NCBI GenBank assembly: GCA_949751835.1
Contig: CATKHK010000083.1
Span: forward strand, 124,001-188,000
Direction: 5' to 3'
Length of the DNA stretch: 64,000 nucleotides
Source: Blepharisma japonicum
Lineage: Eukaryota > Ciliophora > Heterotrichea > Heterotrichida > Blepharismidae
In this document: in pieces, positions 20,501-30,393 of the stretch
How positions within the stretch are numbered: the stretch's first letter is position 1
How the letters are laid out: every line of letters begins with the position of its first letter
The notes under the pieces: generated by a model
Seen by the model: only the letters and a program-made list of their open reading frames with translations
Databases searched by the model: none
What the model was told of the DNA's origin: nothing
Made by a program: the position numbers and the translations under genes

Positions 20501-23500
20501 GTCACTTCTCTCGCAATACACCCTAACAAAAAGCTAATCGCAACTGGATCATATAGCAAGCTTAAAGGTGCTAAACCTGAAATCCACATTTGGGACTCAG
20601 AAACCTTGCAAAATGTCTGCATACTTACTGGATTCCATACAAGCTCTATAAGATTCCTCAATTTCTCATCAAATGGAGCTAAACTTTTGTCTGTAGGTAC
20701 TGATAGTGACCATAGCCTAGCAGTCTATGACTGGCAAAATAGCAGACTTATCTGCAGCACTAAAGTTGATAAAGGATTGGTCAATGGCGCTTTATTTGTA
20801 TCAAGCGCTGAATTGGTCATTTTTGGACCGAAATTTATAAAATTCTTTACTGCAGCTAGCCAAAACTGCACAGCAACTAAAGGAAATTCAGCTGTAAAAG
20901 CTCTTGAAGAACAATACTGTGGAGCTTTTTATAATAAGAAATTAGTGACTGGGACAAAGCAAGGGAACTTTTTTATATGGGATGGAAAAAATTTAGAAAG
21001 ATACATAAAAGCCCATGATGGAAGTGTCCTTTCTTTGTGTGCGTTTGAGCAGCAACTTATTAGTGGAGGGTCTGAAGGGACTGTGAAACTATGGGACAAC
21101 TCTTTCAGAAACTTGAGACACTTTGATATTAGTCCATTTAGTAGCTATGGAATTAGGTCAATTGATGTAAATGCTGAAGGAAATTTACTGGTAGGAACAA
21201 AATCGTCACAGATTTTAAATATTTCTATGTGGGAAAATGCAAGTGTGATCATTCCAGGAAGCTTTGAAGGGGAATTAAAAGGATTGGCAGCTCATCCGAG
21301 GGTAGCAAGCATTTTTGCTACATGTGGAGGAGATAAAGCATTGAGATTGTGGGATATTGATCAAAAAGCTGCAATTGCCTCTATTGATTCACAAGAGCCA
21401 TTCGTGTCTATTGATTGGTCTCCAAATGGACTTTTCTTAGCAGCAGTCGTAGCATCAGGAAAATTAACACTATTTGATGCTGGAAATCTACCAAACCTTT
21501 CCGCTTCACTTTCATGCCACAAATCAGCAGGATCTGAAGCCACTTCAATTAAATTTTCTCCAGATAATGAAAAAATCGCATTGGGATTTGCAGGAGGTGA
21601 CATCCAAATCATAACCATAAGTGGTAGCAATTTATCCATTACTTCTGAGGTTAAGCCAGACATATCAGGAGGTATTGAGCATTTATCTTGGTCTGCAGAT
21701 TCCTCTATCCTCGCAGTTAACTCTGCCAAGAGCGAGCTTAGATTTATTAGCATAAGCAGCCAGTCTTCTGTTCCTTTTGAAGCTGTCAAAGATATTGAAT
21801 GGAAAAACTGGACTTGCCCATTAGGCTGGCAATCTCAATCAGCCTGGCAAGAAGGACTTAAAACTGTTGCAGTCTGCAGCTCAAATAACGGAAAACTGCT
21901 CGCTACAAGTGACGAAAATCAAAGGATTAATCTTTATAAATACCCAGCAGTTGCACCAAAACAAGCTTGCAAGTCATTTAAAGGCCACTCATCTCCAGCC
22001 TCCTCTTTAAGATTTTCTGCTGACGATAATTACCTCATCTCTATTGCAGAACAAAGCATTTTAATATGGAAAACTGACATAAATGAGCCTCATGATGTAG
22101 AAGAAGTTGAAGAAGAAAAAACAGAAGAGACAAAGGCAGATTTGGAAGAAACCACTAAAACTGAAATACTTCAAAAGAAAGCTGACAAAAAAGAAAAAGC
22201 CAAAGCGAAACTTGAAGAAGGAAACGCCGAAGAAGACTTTTTCAAGCTGGAAGAATCAGGACAAGGAGATGAATTTATGGCAACCAAGCCTTGGATTGGC
22301 GCCTTAAAAGCTCCTTCAGACTTCAAAAGACCTACAAGAAACCAAAAACTCGCCCCAGCTGTTGATATTGAGTTAGAATTTGTCCATGGTTACAGAGGTA
22401 AAGACTGCAGAAATAACTTATTATATCTCCCTGATGGGAGACTTATTTATCATGCTGCTGGGCTTGGAATTATCTATGAAAGGGAGTCCCATTCTCAGTC
22501 ATTTTTCAATAAACACGTTGACGATATCACTGCATTTGCCTTAAGCCCTAATAAAGAATTAGCAGCCACAGGAGAAGTAGGAAGGAGGCCAAGTATTTAT
22601 GTATGGGATACTTCTTCATTAATGCCTGTAGCTCAGTTTAAAAAACCTATTGAAAACGGTGTAGCTGCTCTTGCATTTTCTCCTTCTGGAGGCATGCTTG
22701 TAGCTGTCAGTGCTGGGGATGACCATAATGTAGCAGTTTTTAACTTGAAAACAGGCGCTGTCATTTGTTTTGTGAAAGGAGATAGAGAAAAAATCCTTAC
22801 CGTTGAGTTTACTGCTGAAAGCTCATTTGTGACTGTTGGGATCAAGCATTATAAAGCTTGGAGTCTCGCTGGAGGAACTGTGACTGGCAAAAAAGGAGTT
22901 TTCGGAAAAAATAACACAAATTTGTTAAGCGTGATTGCTATTGGAGCTGATGTGTATACAGGAGCAGGATCTGGAGAAATTATTAAATGGAAAGGAACTG
23001 GAGCAGTTAAAGCTTATGAGGTCCACCAAAAAGCAGTTGATAGCTTGTGGACTGATACGAGAACTATTGTGTCAGGAGGCAAAGATGGATTTGTGCATAT
23101 TCTAGACCTTACACTTAGGAAGCTAAAATCATTTGATTTTAATCAGCAGGGGTCTATTTGTCCATTAATCAGAGCTGCTAGCATTTCAGGTGATGGCGAA
23201 TGGTTAGCTGTTGGAACCTATGGCTCAGAAATATATGAAGTCAATATTAGATCTGCAGATTCCAGAAGATTAGTTGTAGGACATTATACTCCTTCAAGAG
23301 GTAGAACAGTTACAAATGAAGTATGGGGACTTGCAGTGCTACCTAACAGAAGAAATTACATCACAGCTTCTGATGATGGCACTTTAAGGCTCTGGGACAT
23401 TGAAAGCAGATCTCAAGTCCACTTACTTAAATTCACTGAAAATATTGAAATCCCTGTCGAAGCTATGGCAAGGTGCATTGGTGTCCATCCAAGCGGTTCA

Positions 23501-24175
23501 ATGCTTGCTGTTGGCTTTAAAGACGGCTCATTTACAATTATAGACCTAAATTCTTGGCAAATTATCACTCAAAAGAAAAACAGAAAGGAAGAAATTTCTG
23601 ACGTGAAATTTTCGCCAGATGGAGCAAAGCTTGCTGTAGGGTCTCATGACAATTTTATTGATATTTATACAGTTTCTGATTTTAACCGTATTGCAACATG
23701 CAAAGGACATAGCTCATATATCACTCATCTTGACTGGTCTCAGGACTCAAATTTCCTTCATTCTAATTGTGGAGCGTATGAGCTGCTGTTTTGGGATGCA
23801 AATACAGGGAAACAAATAACTGCTGGGGCAACTTCACTGAGAGATGAGCACTGGGCTACTTGGAGCTGTGTGATTGGATGGCCTGTTCAAGAAATTTATC
23901 CACCTTATTCAGATGGGACTGATGTGAATGCGACTGATAGAAGCAAGAGGAAGTTTGGAAATAATGAATATTACTTGTTAGCAACTGGTGACGATTTTAG
24001 CACTGTTAAGGTGTTTAGGTACCCTTGCATTGTTAAAGGAGCTGAGTCTGCTTTAGGAAGAGGGCATAGCTCTCATGTGACAAACGTCAAGTTCAGTATT
24101 GATGACCAATATCTTTTTAGTACTGGAGGAGATGACCAATGTGTCTTCCAGTGGAGAGTAATTCCAAAAGCATAA
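17597..24175 (+). CDS. EML: EF-hand plus triple EML-type WD40 microtubule-associated protein
   Basis: A 2192-residue single-exon protein. Residues 1-190 hold an EF-hand module with three canonical loops at 63-74, 99-110 and 148-159 (DPTSSGKIDVYE, DLDHSLSISFDE, DVNHDNTISIRE). Then follow three EML units, each a HELP-like motif (LELEYVYGYRSHDVRNNI near residue 273, VFHAFGYNAPRDNL near 925, IELEFVHGYRGKDCRNNL near 1590) with two linked WD40 propellers. Units 1 and 3 share the lead-in GQGDEF-KPW and the signature GWPVQ-PP-SDGTDVNA; unit 2 is more divergent. EML proteins bind and stabilise microtubules; EML6 also has three units. An N-terminal calcium-binding module would make the binding calcium-responsive. 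It lacks introns despite 6.6 kb. Confidence 0.93.
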   Translation: MGISESHHVHPDLKSLVLTSDQINALYENSKLFESSRSLSLQEIESVLSLSPSQCELVGQLFDPTSSGKIDVYELIGGLIIISDSSLETKANLLFQLYDLDHSLSISFDELLVMLTTGMNALCHMTGAPTFSPEHLNEHTHRVFDKVDVNHDNTISIREWVSFITRDVELVQILEKLELITSEDKRPNWGSEESPEVDSDLENETDKKKFKRTAVQEKVKNSEENFFDIVEVGEGDQFGAVKPWEAAVRSSVPTGYRRKAGDDDTPDANLELEYVYGYRSHDVRNNIKYTANGDVLYHTAAIGVALNTTANTQKHFIAHTDDVISFDISPDGTLAATGEIGKSPILCVWNTETMECLKTFKGVFTKGISVITFSPDGSQIAAMGADDDHCVVIYDITKTTGKSGAMQNVSATGKAGKDNFMDLKFHPTIPNKLITCGVKVYEVLTINSNTITAKKGIGWNKTPNTQQQALVSIAFIGGTPVTGAFNGCIFKWNENTLGEAVKVHESSIICLSQRPAGNGIISGGNDGMIHILDERLAKIQSFDIKTAGSLLPKIRSIFEGRNGKILVGTRASEIYEISGATSRIVMKGHYDKELWGLATHPNQTKFATAGQDCLLSIWDSSTKTQINQAKLEAACMTVDYSPNGDLIAVGLESGKIIIYNSESLQILHSAHDRKKPISEVKFSPDNSHLAVGAHDTLIFIYEVGNFRLLHKMKGHSSAITHIDFSMNGHIIQSNSMSYEILYHDITNGKHLPSGSTEFKDETWKTWSCIIGWPVQGIWPPCSDGTDVNALNRSPSRRVLATADDFGQVKLFKYPCAVKGSGFNAYRGHSAHVTNCRFLGDKLITTGGGDKAIFQWSFHEEGAEEIQEEPAVEQAEEKSVAKKPIKSEIILSWQDEVKTASPTGFSVIPALAKMPDEEIDVFHAFGYNAPRDNLKFLSDGKIVYPSSTFGVLLDPSSKIQQYYKLHTGEVTSLAIHPNKKLIATGSYSKLKGAKPEIHIWDSETLQNVCILTGFHTSSIRFLNFSSNGAKLLSVGTDSDHSLAVYDWQNSRLICSTKVDKGLVNGALFVSSAELVIFGPKFIKFFTAASQNCTATKGNSAVKALEEQYCGAFYNKKLVTGTKQGNFFIWDGKNLERYIKAHDGSVLSLCAFEQQLISGGSEGTVKLWDNSFRNLRHFDISPFSSYGIRSIDVNAEGNLLVGTKSSQILNISMWENASVIIPGSFEGELKGLAAHPRVASIFATCGGDKALRLWDIDQKAAIASIDSQEPFVSIDWSPNGLFLAAVVASGKLTLFDAGNLPNLSASLSCHKSAGSEATSIKFSPDNEKIALGFAGGDIQIITISGSNLSITSEVKPDISGGIEHLSWSADSSILAVNSAKSELRFISISSQSSVPFEAVKDIEWKNWTCPLGWQSQSAWQEGLKTVAVCSSNNGKLLATSDENQRINLYKYPAVAPKQACKSFKGHSSPASSLRFSADDNYLISIAEQSILIWKTDINEPHDVEEVEEEKTEETKADLEETTKTEILQKKADKKEKAKAKLEEGNAEEDFFKLEESGQGDEFMATKPWIGALKAPSDFKRPTRNQKLAPAVDIELEFVHGYRGKDCRNNLLYLPDGRLIYHAAGLGIIYERESHSQSFFNKHVDDITAFALSPNKELAATGEVGRRPSIYVWDTSSLMPVAQFKKPIENGVAALAFSPSGGMLVAVSAGDDHNVAVFNLKTGAVICFVKGDREKILTVEFTAESSFVTVGIKHYKAWSLAGGTVTGKKGVFGKNNTNLLSVIAIGADVYTGAGSGEIIKWKGTGAVKAYEVHQKAVDSLWTDTRTIVSGGKDGFVHILDLTLRKLKSFDFNQQGSICPLIRAASISGDGEWLAVGTYGSEIYEVNIRSADSRRLVVGHYTPSRGRTVTNEVWGLAVLPNRRNYITASDDGTLRLWDIESRSQVHLLKFTENIEIPVEAMARCIGVHPSGSMLAVGFKDGSFTIIDLNSWQIITQKKNRKEEISDVKFSPDGAKLAVGSHDNFIDIYTVSDFNRIATCKGHSSYITHLDWSQDSNFLHSNCGAYELLFWDANTGKQITAGATSLRDEHWATWSCVIGWPVQEIYPPYSDGTDVNATDRSKRKFGNNEYYLLATGDDFSTVKVFRYPCIVKGAESALGRGHSSHVTNVKFSIDDQYLFSTGGDDQCVFQWRVIPKA

Positions 24176-24235
24176 TTAATTTAGCATCAATCTAAATATG
24201 AGTTATAATTTATATTAAGAATTTCCAGAAAATAA

Positions 24236-24811
24236 TTAAGATATTTCTAGAGCACTTAGAACATGTTGATAGACTTCGTCAAGAGTTCCTTCAGAGCTAA
24301 CAGTTCTTAATTTCCCAAGACTTTGATATCTATTGATAATTGGCCTGGTTTGTTCTTCATAAGTTACAAGTCTTTTCTTCACAATTTCTGGATCATCATC
24401 AGACCTTCCTCCTCCTCTGGTTCTGATGCGCTCAACCATCAAATCATGATTGCAGTCTAAAAAGAGGCAGCATTCAACCTCAACCTCAGGAAGAATCCTA
24501 TTCCATGTTTCATAATTTTCTTCATTTCTTGGGAATCCATCAATCAGAAATCTCTTGGTTGCCCATCCTTGGTTTACCATAGCTTCTCTTAAAAGCTCAA
24601 CTGTGATTTCTGATGGAACAATTCTGCCAGCATTTATTGTGCTTTCTATAACATCTTTATATCTATGATTGCCTGCTCGTGCTCCTCTTAATAATTCACC
24701 AGCTGAAAGATGGACAAAGTTTGAGTGCTCTTGGACTAGTCTTTGGCATTGAGTTCCTTTGCCAACTCCAGGCCCACCAAGCACAAAAATAACTTTTGCT
24801 GATCCTTCCAT
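24236..24811 (-). CDS. CMPK1: UMP-CMP kinase
   Basis: A 191-residue protein of the adenylate kinase fold. The P-loop GGPGVGKGTQC is at residues 12-22, the NMP-binding helix LSAGELLR follows, then FLIDGFPRNEENYETW, and the LID region has RIRTRGGGRSDDDPE. The DGFPRN-x2-N form and short LID match UMP-CMP kinases, which phosphorylate UMP and CMP (and dCMP) with ATP for nucleotide synthesis. Full family length. It is convergent with the EML gene, 60 bp apart. Confidence 0.93.
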   Translation of the reverse strand: MEGSAKVIFVLGGPGVGKGTQCQRLVQEHSNFVHLSAGELLRGARAGNHRYKDVIESTINAGRIVPSEITVELLREAMVNQGWATKRFLIDGFPRNEENYETWNRILPEVEVECCLFLDCNHDLMVERIRTRGGGRSDDDPEIVKKRLVTYEEQTRPIINRYQSLGKLRTVSSEGTLDEVYQHVLSALEIS

Positions 24812-25019
24812 ACTGGTTTATTAATATAAAGTATTATCATAAATTTAAATATCCAATTAATATAGAAAATACTTTAGTAGCATAAGTAAGCTATTTTAAA
24901 AATCCTTTTAAACAATTATATTAAAAAGTTTTCCTATAATTATAAAAGAATAAAAAACTTAAAATAAATCTTCACCTCATTTAGCGCAAAAATTTTCAAA
25001 ATATAAGCAAAAGCAGGAA

Positions 25020-25238
25020 TTATTTATTTAGCAGTATGCAATCATTTTTTCTTATCTGGTCTTGCACATCTGAGGCGAGCCAGTCCATTTTACACCAAGT
25101 TTTAAGGCACCCATCAGCATCAACACAGCTCATTGATGATTCAAGCATAGTGAATACCACATAAGCCATCGCTAAAAGAAATCCAAGCCAAAATACTCCG
25201 TTCACATACTGTTTTTGTGTCATATTCCTGAACTCCAT
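25020..25238 (-). CDS. Small single-pass membrane protein
   Basis: A 72-residue protein with one hydrophobic segment at about residues 14-32 (VFWLGFLLAMAYVVFTML) and a C-terminal part with four Cys (two of them in CVDADGC). It starts 31 bp downstream of the aminotransferase stop on the same strand. No family recognised. The cysteines suggest a lumenal or extracellular tail, but this is only inference. Confidence 0.6.
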   Translation of the reverse strand: MEFRNMTQKQYVNGVFWLGFLLAMAYVVFTMLESSMSCVDADGCLKTWCKMDWLASDVQDQIRKNDCILLNK

Positions 25239-25269
25239 TTGATATTTGATAATTAATTATTATTTAAAA

Positions 25270-26496
25270 TTAATTATCTTGAATTACTTTAGAAACCATC
25301 GACAAGATCTTTCCAATATCTTTAGGTGGGATATTCTTATGAATAGGAAGATAAATGAGCTTTTCAAACATTTTTATTGCATTTTCAGGCTTCTGACGAA
25401 AATCATCCTCTGTTTCGATGACATTAAGCTGAGAAACACCTTTATAGGCATCTATGCCCAGGTTTTGAAGCTGCCTGCATACTTCTTCAGGATTTTCAAC
25501 AAGCACTGGATATAGTCAATAATTTCTTTCAGGTCCATTGCCTCCAGGAATTTGTAGCCCACTTGACTCAAGGATTTCTGTGCCAAGCCTGATGTTTGCC
25601 ATCTGTTTTTCAAAGGCCGCCTCGTTAAAAGTTTGAACCCTTTGATATAGAAACGAAAGCATTGCTTTAGAAGGCTGAGAACGATATATAGTTAAATCTT
25701 GGCCTGGAGTAAAGGCTCTCATCATGCTGACAACATACTTTTTGTAGTCAATTTTGAATTTTAAAGAAATTTTTCTTGCTGCTGCATTTATGAACCGAGA
25801 ATTAATCAAAAGTTTTCCAAAAGAGTATTTAAGCACCTTTTTGAGGAAAACCCTGGATTTTTGGGCTGGATATAAGCTGTGAAGCGTTTCCATATCTTTA
25901 AAAAGTTCCTCATTTCGAATGAAAGAAATGGCTCCTTGAAAAGCTGTCGAAGTTTTAATTGGCCCAAAACTGAATGCAGTTATATCAGCATTTGGGTCCC
26001 CTGAGTATCCATTCCCACAATATCCTTCTGCACAATCTTCAAATAAAATCAAGTTATGTTTTTTAGTTAGTTTTGCAATATCAGCCAAACTATTTTTGGT
26101 GCCAAATATAGATGCTATCAAAACAAGCTTGGTTTTTGGGGTAATTGCAGCTTCAATTCTGTCAACTGATGTAGCTAAGCTATCAATATCAATGTCTACA
26201 GGTACTGGAACACAGTTGTGGATTTTGATGATTCTTACAATCTCTGGAATATTGACAGCAGACATTATGATTTCACTTCCAGGAGGAAGCGCTAGAACTT
26301 GTAAAAGCAAATCAACAGCTGTTCTTACACTTATTGTCACTAATACGTTTTTCTCTTGAGGAAATAGCTTGGAAATTCTCCTGGCAAGCACTGAAGAGCT
26401 TTCGGATGTATAAAAGACTCTTTTTATTGCTCGAAAAGGATCTGCCCAGCTGCAATCAATATTAAGACAACTGTAAGGAATTATCCCACGAAACAT
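25270..26496 (-). CDS. DegT/DnrJ/EryC1/StrS-type PLP aminotransferase
   Basis: Two frames fuse through a UGA Trp (at about 25516) into 408 residues. The fold-type I features are clear: SAVNIPEIVRII in the first third, LILFEDCAEGYCG with the PLP-pyridine Asp154, and AFSFGPIKTSTAFQGA with the Schiff-base Lys181 in the family's SFxxxKxxT context. Members transfer an amino group to sugar nucleotides for cell-surface glycans in bacteria; eukaryotic members are sparse and mostly uncharacterised. The GEGG-like tail of the motif is replaced by FQGA, so the exact substrate cannot be given. Possible ancient transfer from bacteria. Upstream is a long gene-poor stretch. Confidence 0.85.
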
Positions 26497-27427
26497 TATT
26501 ATTACTGTTCTGACCAGATCACATATGCGAAAATGAAATGTCCTTGTGCCTTATTTATAAATACCCTTGGCGAGATATTTGCTAAGTAGCTTGACAAATG
26601 GCATTTAATAAAGATTTTAATCGCAATGAGTATATACTTATGGATAGTGCTAAATTAGCACCTTATTAAATTTATAAGTAAAGAAGTTGCTCAAAATATA
26701 GTATTATTCTATAACAGAAATTTGAAACTAATCAAAGATTGCTATTAGCATATTTTATAACATGAATGAGTGTGAATCTTTTTTTTAGCATTAACTGATA
26801 TACAATCGATCATATATGCTCTAAAATTATTTAAAGTCAAGAATAGAGATAGGAAACAATTGCTCATAAAAGCATAACTATTATATATAAATAATAAAGG
26901 AGTTTTATTTAGTTTATCCTGACTCCAAGCTCATTAAAATATCATTTTTCATATTTTCTCGCTAAATATACTATGCCATATTTATAAATTTATTTTGGAG
27001 ATGTCTAAGCAGCTCTAAGAGTTGAAAATTCAAAGTGAAAGAGAATTTGCCAATTCGCAAAGTTGGTTCGTTTTCATGTTTGGGCAAAATAGAAGAAATA
27101 AACCATCGTTCAAGTTCGGGCAAGCTAAAACTGTCTCTAGGGATATTGAGTAAATGTATTGTATTTTGAATTGAAAAATTGCAGGAATTTTATTAAAATA
27201 TGTCCCATTTCGGCATCAATTATTTATGATCTCATCATTACCTTAATTCCAAAAAAATAACAATGAACTGAGAATAATTATTTTCCATTTCTCCTTCAGC
27301 TGTAATAAAAAATAAAAATCATATTGATATTTTAAATAAGTAGGATAATCATTTAAAAGGCATGAGAGAAAGGTCTAAGCTTATTAAAGCATTTATTTCA
27401 ATCTTATTTTCTTTCTTTAATAATTAA
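26497..27427. other. Gene-poor region with a coding-like remnant
   Basis: Mostly AT-rich spacer. From 27001 the plus strand reads, apart from an early TAA, as QSEREFANSQSWFVFMFGQ and FGQAKTVSRDIE before another TAA. That is more peptide-like than the surroundings, so a decayed exon is possible. A perfect 15-nt inverted repeat, GTGCTAAATTAGCAC, lies at 26647-26661. No other feature is seen. Confidence 0.35.
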
Positions 27428-27856
27428 ATGGTTACAGCTATTAATATCTGACACAAAGAAACTTTAAGTTGTAAAGAGCCTATAAAGAGCACAAAGAAAA
27501 GAAAAAAGAAGAAAGAAAAAAAGCGCGATCTTCATTACCTCAATATTCGCTGCAGATCATATTGAAAAACTGGAATATTAAGGAAAGTAAGGTGGGAATA
27601 TCATGGATGAAAAAACTTTATGAATTTCAATGAAAGCTATTGAGATAAAGTTTGTGAGTCAACTCAAGAAATTCGAATACAAAATGAGTCTCGAAAAGAA
27701 TTTGAGTCTAAAGTTGAACAAAAAAAGGCATTAATAAAAAAGCAAAAAGTATTGAAGAGCAATGCAAGAAACACACAACAGGAAAAATTTAGCTTTAACG
27801 AGTTAAAAAATAATTGCGTTAAAGATGCAATTATAAAAGCAATGTTTGAGCTATAA
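27428..27856 (+). CDS. Hypothetical basic helical protein using UGA Trp codons
   Basis: This frame is invisible under the standard code because it contains four TGA codons. With UGA as Trp it runs from ATG 27428 to TAA 27854-27856, 142 residues. It has a Lys-rich patch (KSTKKRKKKKEKKRDLH) and a helical C-terminal half (RKEFESKVEQKKALIKKQKV). Codon use looks coding and the open length is unlikely by chance at this AT content. No family recognised; the preceding in-frame TAA at 27425 makes the start reasonable. Confidence 0.5.
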
Positions 27857-28769
27857 ATAACTTTTAGATATATTTCTATTTATCCTATTATTTTATAAGC
27901 TATCTAAATATATTTAAAGTCAAAAACCTACTATTTAATGAATTTTAATTTGCAATCCTTTTATTTCATAATCAATACCTAATTTATCTAGTTAGCAAAA
28001 TCATTGGAAAATCAGAATTAAGGTAAATTAATTCCCCATTGATTAGTTAGCAGAATTCTTATTAAATAAATTTATTTTATATAATATATTTAATTTAAAA
28101 TAGGAGTGTAGAAGTAAAGATTGCTAATAGCATGCTGAATTTTCGATGCGCAGATTTAATAATTTATTAAATATAATAGATTTATCGAATGAGCAGGAGC
28201 AAAATTCAAATTTAGTGGCTATTTTAATATTCTTCTTCAATGTTATCAGTTTTAATTGAATATCTGTGATTTTTTATATTCCTCTTTTTTCTCTTTAAGC
28301 TGATGCGACAAATTCAAGATATAATCATATTTGCTTATTAGATAAAGTTTCTTTCCGTAATTATTATTAAAAAGCCTGAGAACCCTAGAATTTGACAAAG
28401 CCAAAGGATAAAATATAGCCCTAATTCATTTATTGTATAATTTTTCACAGTTTTATTATAGCTTGTGTCTTTTTTACCACTTTAGGTTATATGATATTTT
28501 CCAATTAATATCAGAGCCATTATACTTTAATATTCTCTTAATACGCTTACCCTATATCAGTCAAACCCTAAAATCCAATATTCTATTTAATAAAAATGCC
28601 AACTCGATTCTAAATTATTATCCTGTTCTTTAATTTCGATGTTTAGTCTCTTGCATTGATTTAAATTTAATTTAAAATTCTCTTATCTTAATTAATCAAT
28701 TTCTGAACCAAAATATTTTTTTTCAAGTTCGCCTTTTCTTTAAAGTTGCTAAATTTGAAAAATAATAAA
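27857..28769. other. AT-rich spacer between a hypothetical gene and CDC14
   Basis: Mostly non-coding AT-rich sequence, apart from a minus-strand coding-like stretch at 28252-28451 listed separately. The last 100 nt should contain the CDC14 promoter; no distinct motif is seen. Confidence 0.45.
28252..28451 (-). pseudogene. Coding-like fragment without a start
   Basis: Minus-strand frame of about 65 codons ending in TAA at 28252-28254. It reads WIRAIFYPLALSNSRVLRLF and continues with YGKKLYLISKYDYILNLSH and LKEKKEEYKKSQ, which looks like real protein. There is no Met near its beginning and an in-frame TAA lies just upstream, with no 15-16 nt intron to bypass it. It is probably the tail of a lost gene. 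Confidence 0.3.
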
Positions 28770-30104
28770 ATGACAGAACTGAATCACTCTGTTGAAATTA
28801 TTCCGAATAAGCTCTATTGGATTAGTGACAGAGCACCCCCACGAAATCAACGAAACTCTTTTTACTTCTGTATCGACAACGATTTAGTATATCAACCTTT
28901 CTATTTGGATTTTGGCCCATTAAATATCGGCATGACTTACAAATTTTGTTCAGAGCTTGAAAAACTAGTGAATTCTCCCACACACAGCTCACATAGAATC
29001 TATCACTTTACATCATTACTCCCTCACAAGCGCATAAATGCAGCTTACTTGATGTGTGCGTTTCAAGTTATCATTTTAAATCGATCAGCAGAACAATCAT
29101 TTGAACCTTTTAAGTCCTTGCCTCCTTTTGAAGGTTTTCGTGACGCTGGAGGTACGAATTCCCCTTATCGCTGCTCAATTTTGCATTGCTTAAGAGGACT
29201 GGAAAAATCAATCCAATTAAATTGGTTTGATATGAAAACGTTTAATATAAAAAATTATGAATTCTACGAAAGGGTAGAAAACGGTGACTGGAATTGAATA
29301 ATCCCAGGCAAAATGCTAGCATTTGCATCACCAAGCCCAGCTCAAATTGATCAACAAGGATTTAAGCTGTGGACACCTGAAGATTATGCACCTTTATTTA
29401 AACAGCTAGGGGTAACTGCTGTTGTAAGGCTTAATAATAAAACTTATGAAGCAGAAAGATTTACGTCACTTGGGATCAGACATTATGATATATACTTTGT
29501 AGATGGCTCTGTGCCAAGCAGAGATATAATTGAACAATTTTTGAGAATCTGTGAAGAAGAGCCGGGAGGAGTAGCAGTGCATTGTAAGGCGGGGCTTGGG
29601 AGAACGGGCACGTTAATTGGAATGTATGCTATGAAGCATTATAGATTCCCAGCTGAAGATTTTATTGGATATATAAGATTGTGTAGGCCTGGGAGCGTGC
29701 TTGGCCCTCAGCAGCAATTTTTGTGCGATATGCAGGAGGAGGCGTTTGGGTGGGGTGATGATTTTAACTGTGAAAATGATATTGAAAGCAGAGTCAATGT
29801 AACTTTAATATAGAGAATGGAAGTTTCAAGCCCTGAAGAAATAAAGAGCCCAATGTCGCCAGAAGATAAACATATTTCGATGTTTGGTGATAATGGGCAA
29901 GCTGAAAGGCTTATGCATGCTAAAAAATCAAACCAAAATTCACCAAATCTCAGTTCTCCGATACCAAAAACAAAACATATTACTAATGGAAGAGGTGGTA
30001 TGATAAGCTTGGAATCGAAAAATTCCAAGAATATGGCAAATATATTTGTAAAGCCGAATTCTATTAGAATTGAAAATGGGAGACATTCTCAGCATGCAAA
30101 ATAG
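28770..30104 (+). CDS. CDC14: CDC14-type dual-specificity phosphatase
   Basis: A UGA Trp (in DWNWIIPGK) joins the two halves and a 15-nt intron at 29799-29813 (gtaactttaatatag) adds the C-terminal tail, giving 439 residues. The N-terminal domain contains YYFCIDNDLVYQPFYLDFGP-like sequence, and the catalytic domain has VHCKAGLGRTGTLI with Cys272 and the CDC14 hallmark RPGSVLGPQQQFL. CDC14 removes phosphate from CDK SP/TP sites at mitotic exit, and in ciliated cells also has roles at basal bodies and cilia. The 100-residue tail is Ser/Asn-rich with several SP sites. The ATG at 28770 is the first in frame. Confidence 0.96.
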
Positions 30105-30393
30105 AAATAATGTTTAATCATAAAGATTTTTTAAAAATATTTTAATCAATATATAAAAATAATCAGAAAAGTGTATAAATAAATTCATTTTATTTTAGCC
30201 TAATTTATATAGAAATTTATTTAATAATTATATCTTTTATTTATCCTAATAGAGATTTCACATGATTACCAAAATTATTTAACTTTGAGCAGCATGCTCT
30301 TCATTTAAACAGACTAGTTCTTTTTATCTATTTTAATATCACTCTTTGACAATCAAATCTGCTGACAATTGCATAATAATTTTCATCTCCAAC

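Noticed and set aside
21361-21789. 142-codon antisense frame within the EML gene
   Set aside because: It is a shadow of the well-supported WD40 coding frame and shows no family of its own.
26647-26661. Inverted repeat GTGCTAAATTAGCAC as an element end or terminator
   Set aside because: Single copy seen, very short, in AT-rich DNA; no matching partner was found.
27001-27260. Reading TAA as glutamine, as in other ciliates, to extend the coding-like stretch here
   Set aside because: TAA and TAG clearly end well-supported genes elsewhere in the window (for example PACRGL, EML, CDC14), so a second code is not needed; decay explains this stretch better.
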